Shown: one piece after another, positions 61,740-64,000 of the stretch
How positions within the stretch are numbered: the stretch's first letter is position 1
Layout: every line of letters begins with the position of its first letter
Assembly: GCA_945643635.1 (NCBI GenBank)
Contig: CALZFC010000042.1
Coordinates: 1,587,501-1,651,500, forward strand
Source: Allodiplogaster sudhausi
Taxonomy: Eukaryota; Nematoda; Chromadorea; Rhabditida; Diplogasteridae
Direction: 5' to 3'
DNA length: 64,000 bases
Translations under genes and position numbers: made by a program
Notes under the pieces: generated by a model
Told to the model about the DNA's origin: nothing
What the model saw: the letters and a program-made list of their open reading frames with translations, nothing else
Databases searched by the model: none

Positions 61740-63012
61740 TTAGCAACGTCCACAAGTTGCTGGGCACTGCTGTGTTATGAGTGTGAAGTAGATGGAGTTG
61801 CTGCAGAGATATGCGCGGGCCGGGCAATCCGACACACCAGTCGATGGATTCAGGAGGTCGATACAGCCTGAAAAAGCAGTATCAATTCAGCTTTAACTGA
61901 GAAGCGTTTTTTAAAGAATTATTTTGATTTCTTGAGGAAGGGATAATCTCCATATCACAAACCAGTCAAGCCAACTCCTGTTCCAGTGGTGACTCCTCCG
62001 GTTCCTGTGCATCTTCCACATGTTCGTGGGCACTGTTGTGTCATTAGCGTAAAGTAGACAGCATTATTGCAGAGATAAGCTCTCGAAGGGCAGTCAGAAA
62101 CGCCAGTTGACGGGTTCAAGAGGTCAATACACGCTTAAAAGAATTAACGTCATGTCGTATTACTATTTAGGTTTTAGGTATACACACAATCGGTCGGCAT
62201 TCCTATAATTGCATGTATGTATGTATGTATGTACATATGTACTAAGAGCTAATGATATTTCGTACTTTGATAAAAGTAATAGTTTGATTGACTGACTGCC
62301 AGTGCCCGGATTGGTGATCCCCGTGGTAGTGCATCGATTACATGTTAGGGGGCACTGCTGTGTCATAAGTGCGAAGTAGATTGAGTTCTGGCAGAGGTAG
62401 GCTCGCGAAGGACAGTCCGAACTACCGGTCGCAGGGTTCAGGAGGTCGACGCACGCTGAATATGCAAAGATGAAATAATGTGCAAAGCAACGGAAGCAGC
62501 AATATCTTTGCAGGATCTGTGTATGTATGTGCATGCGTAGCACTTTGTACATACATATGTATGTATATAAATAGAGTGAAAATTACAGCGTACTGAAGAT
62601 TTTACCCCCAGTGCCCGGATTGGTGACTCCTGAGCAGCGGTTGCAGGTGCGCGGACATTGCTGAGTCATTAACAAAAAGTAGACAGCATTGTTGCAGAGG
62701 TACGCCTTGAGTGGGCAGTCAGAGGTGCCCGTCAGTGGATTTATCAAGTCGACGCATGCTAAAGTTTTTTCATTCGTTTTGCACATCTATTTGGACTAAT
62801 AATAACGATAATCTATTCCTGGTATCTCATGGTTAGATGGAAAGATAGCTGAAATGGAGGTACTGTACTTCCGGTCGCGGCGGTTGTTGCGACGGTGGAG
62901 ACTGTAGTAGCCCCAGTCGTTGTGATCGGACCAAGATTGGCGTTGAGACAACATCCACGACTTGGCAGAAGCACGCAGGTGAAGCCCGTCGGGCAGTTAT
63001 CACCCAGGCAGC
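61740..63012 (-). CDS. Gene A: secreted protein with one CC module and four ShKT domains (5' incomplete)
   Basis: Exons in reading order: 63012-62869, 62758-62606, 62455-62297, 62133-61963, 61867-61740 (TAA). All junctions are phase 1. The first exon carries a CC-type module (C-x4-C-x5-C-x7-CC, starting GCLGDNCPTGFTC) and a Thr-rich linker. The other four each encode one ShKT domain with the signature CVDLxNP, SDCPxxAYLC, TQQCPxTCxRC. The last domain ends right at the stop. Modules match those of genes B and C, which places the three in one family. No signal peptide exon was found upstream, so the N-terminus is missing. An extracellular location is inferred from the modules. The third exon could alternatively end at a GC donor 3 nt earlier; the GT donor is preferred. 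Confidence 0.82.
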
Positions 63013-64000
63013 CTCAACCTCTTGCTTCTCTCTCATCCTTTTATTTCCTTACCATTCTTCTATAATTTTTTTTATCCCTCTCTCTATCTCTCGACTTGGC
63101 GCAGGAGAGCGATGGCTATTTCCCCAGTTTTCAAGGTGCATTCACACAAGTGCAATGCATGCATGAGCATAAAAAAAGATAACCTCCAACAAAAGCCTGA
63201 TTGCACTGCCTCGTTGTGTCAACTTGTGTGAAGGCACTTTGGATATGAAGGGAGAAGAAAGAGAGAATAGTAATATATCGCATCATTCAAAATTTAGTGC
63301 TGCAATAAGTGTAAGTAAAACCTGTTTTACGTGACATCAATGACTAAACAGGATAACTAGTGGTCTGCGCAAAGTAACTTCTGAGGAATTCAATGATGGA
63401 AACTCAAAATTGAAAGGGTTTTGCAAGTGGTATGCAGTCTTTGAGGACATGGAGTCTGAGGCATTCATCGTAGTATGCACGAGGGCGAAATGCCCCGAGG
63501 CGATTTCATCGTTCCTTTAGCATTTGGATCTGCATGGGCGGGAAGGCTCGTCCAGCATTGGTTCAGACAAAAAAAAAAGAGGCTATCGTCTTTTGCTGAA
63601 AATGCGCTTTCTTTCTTTCTCTCTCACTTTTGCTACAATCTCTCTCTATTTTCCTCCCACTTTTCCCTGACTGCAGTCCTTCATTCTCTTTTTTGCTTCG
63701 TACTCCACACAATGACCATGTCTCAAATCATCCCCGCTGTGTCCATCGCTGTTTAAGCTTCTGATGTTCTTGTCGTTGCATCTACATCTGCTTGCCAGAG
63801 CTTCGAGCATGGAAAACAGAGCAGCCGGCTGAGAAAATATGAAGCGACTGCATTCAACTTCTCTGCTTCTCCATGTCCATGCGTTGAAATGATGCATCTC
63901 TCATGCAGATGTCCTTTTCCTTCCTTCCTCTCGGTCGTTGTTCGGACTGAGCGCCTCTGGCAAGAACATTTCACGAAGTGTAGTTCAAGGCTTGCTCACC
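63013..64000. other. Right end of window, upstream of gene A
   Basis: Expected to hold the 5' exon of gene A. CT-rich patches at 63060-63100 and 63605-63665. I found no convincing signal-peptide exon and no other domain; open frames near 63475-63756 (+) and 63646-63974 (-) lack support. Confidence 0.35.

Overview
The window looks like a piece of a nematode nuclear genome. The grounds are a transcription factor with two DM zinc modules, a form known from nematode sexual-development regulators (MAB-3, DMD-3); a Gi/o-type G-protein alpha subunit of the kind nematodes multiplied for chemosensation; and a cluster of genes for secreted proteins built from ShKT (six-cysteine) domains and Ser/Thr-rich mucin arrays. 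The DNA is AT-rich, its introns carry many (CT)n/(GA)n tracts, and three hairpin or foldback elements sit inside introns.

Layout. From 392 to 20473 (+) runs a dmd-3-like gene, incomplete at its 5' end, with at least nine coding exons. Its introns hold a GGGCC-rich island (about 7880-8298), long simple repeats and a 2-kb near-perfect palindrome with TTAA at both ends (16026-18025). From 22717 to 24080 (+) is a small unrecognised secreted-protein gene. From 33274 down to 25565 (-) is a complete nine-exon G-alpha gene of 355 residues; its last intron is nearly filled by a 2.36-kb foldback element carrying tRNA-like pol III boxes, and its first intron holds a 0.2-kb TTAA-flanked hairpin. The stretch 33275-39492 has no gene I can support. 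From 39493 to 40974 (+) is a complete seven-exon secreted protein with two CUB domains.

The last third is a minus-strand cluster. Gene C (43315 to 41206) has a signal peptide, four small CC-type cysteine modules and a short Ser/Thr array. A broken RTE-type LINE lies at about 44326-46475. Gene B (60276 to 47089) has one exon of 11,541 nt encoding roughly 3,846 residues of Ser/Thr/Glu repeats, followed by seven ShKT exons. Gene A (63012 to 61740) has one CC module and four ShKT domains. They look like related secreted, probably heavily O-glycosylated surface or mucus proteins.

Two cross-cutting points stand out. Several introns, in at least four genes, are best explained by GC-AG splicing, in two cases next to paralogous introns with GT at the same site. 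The giant Ser/Thr array is also open on the opposite strand for 3,878 codons, because the wobble positions of the two strands coincide. All exon boundaries were derived by hand from splice signals, phase and protein-family fit.
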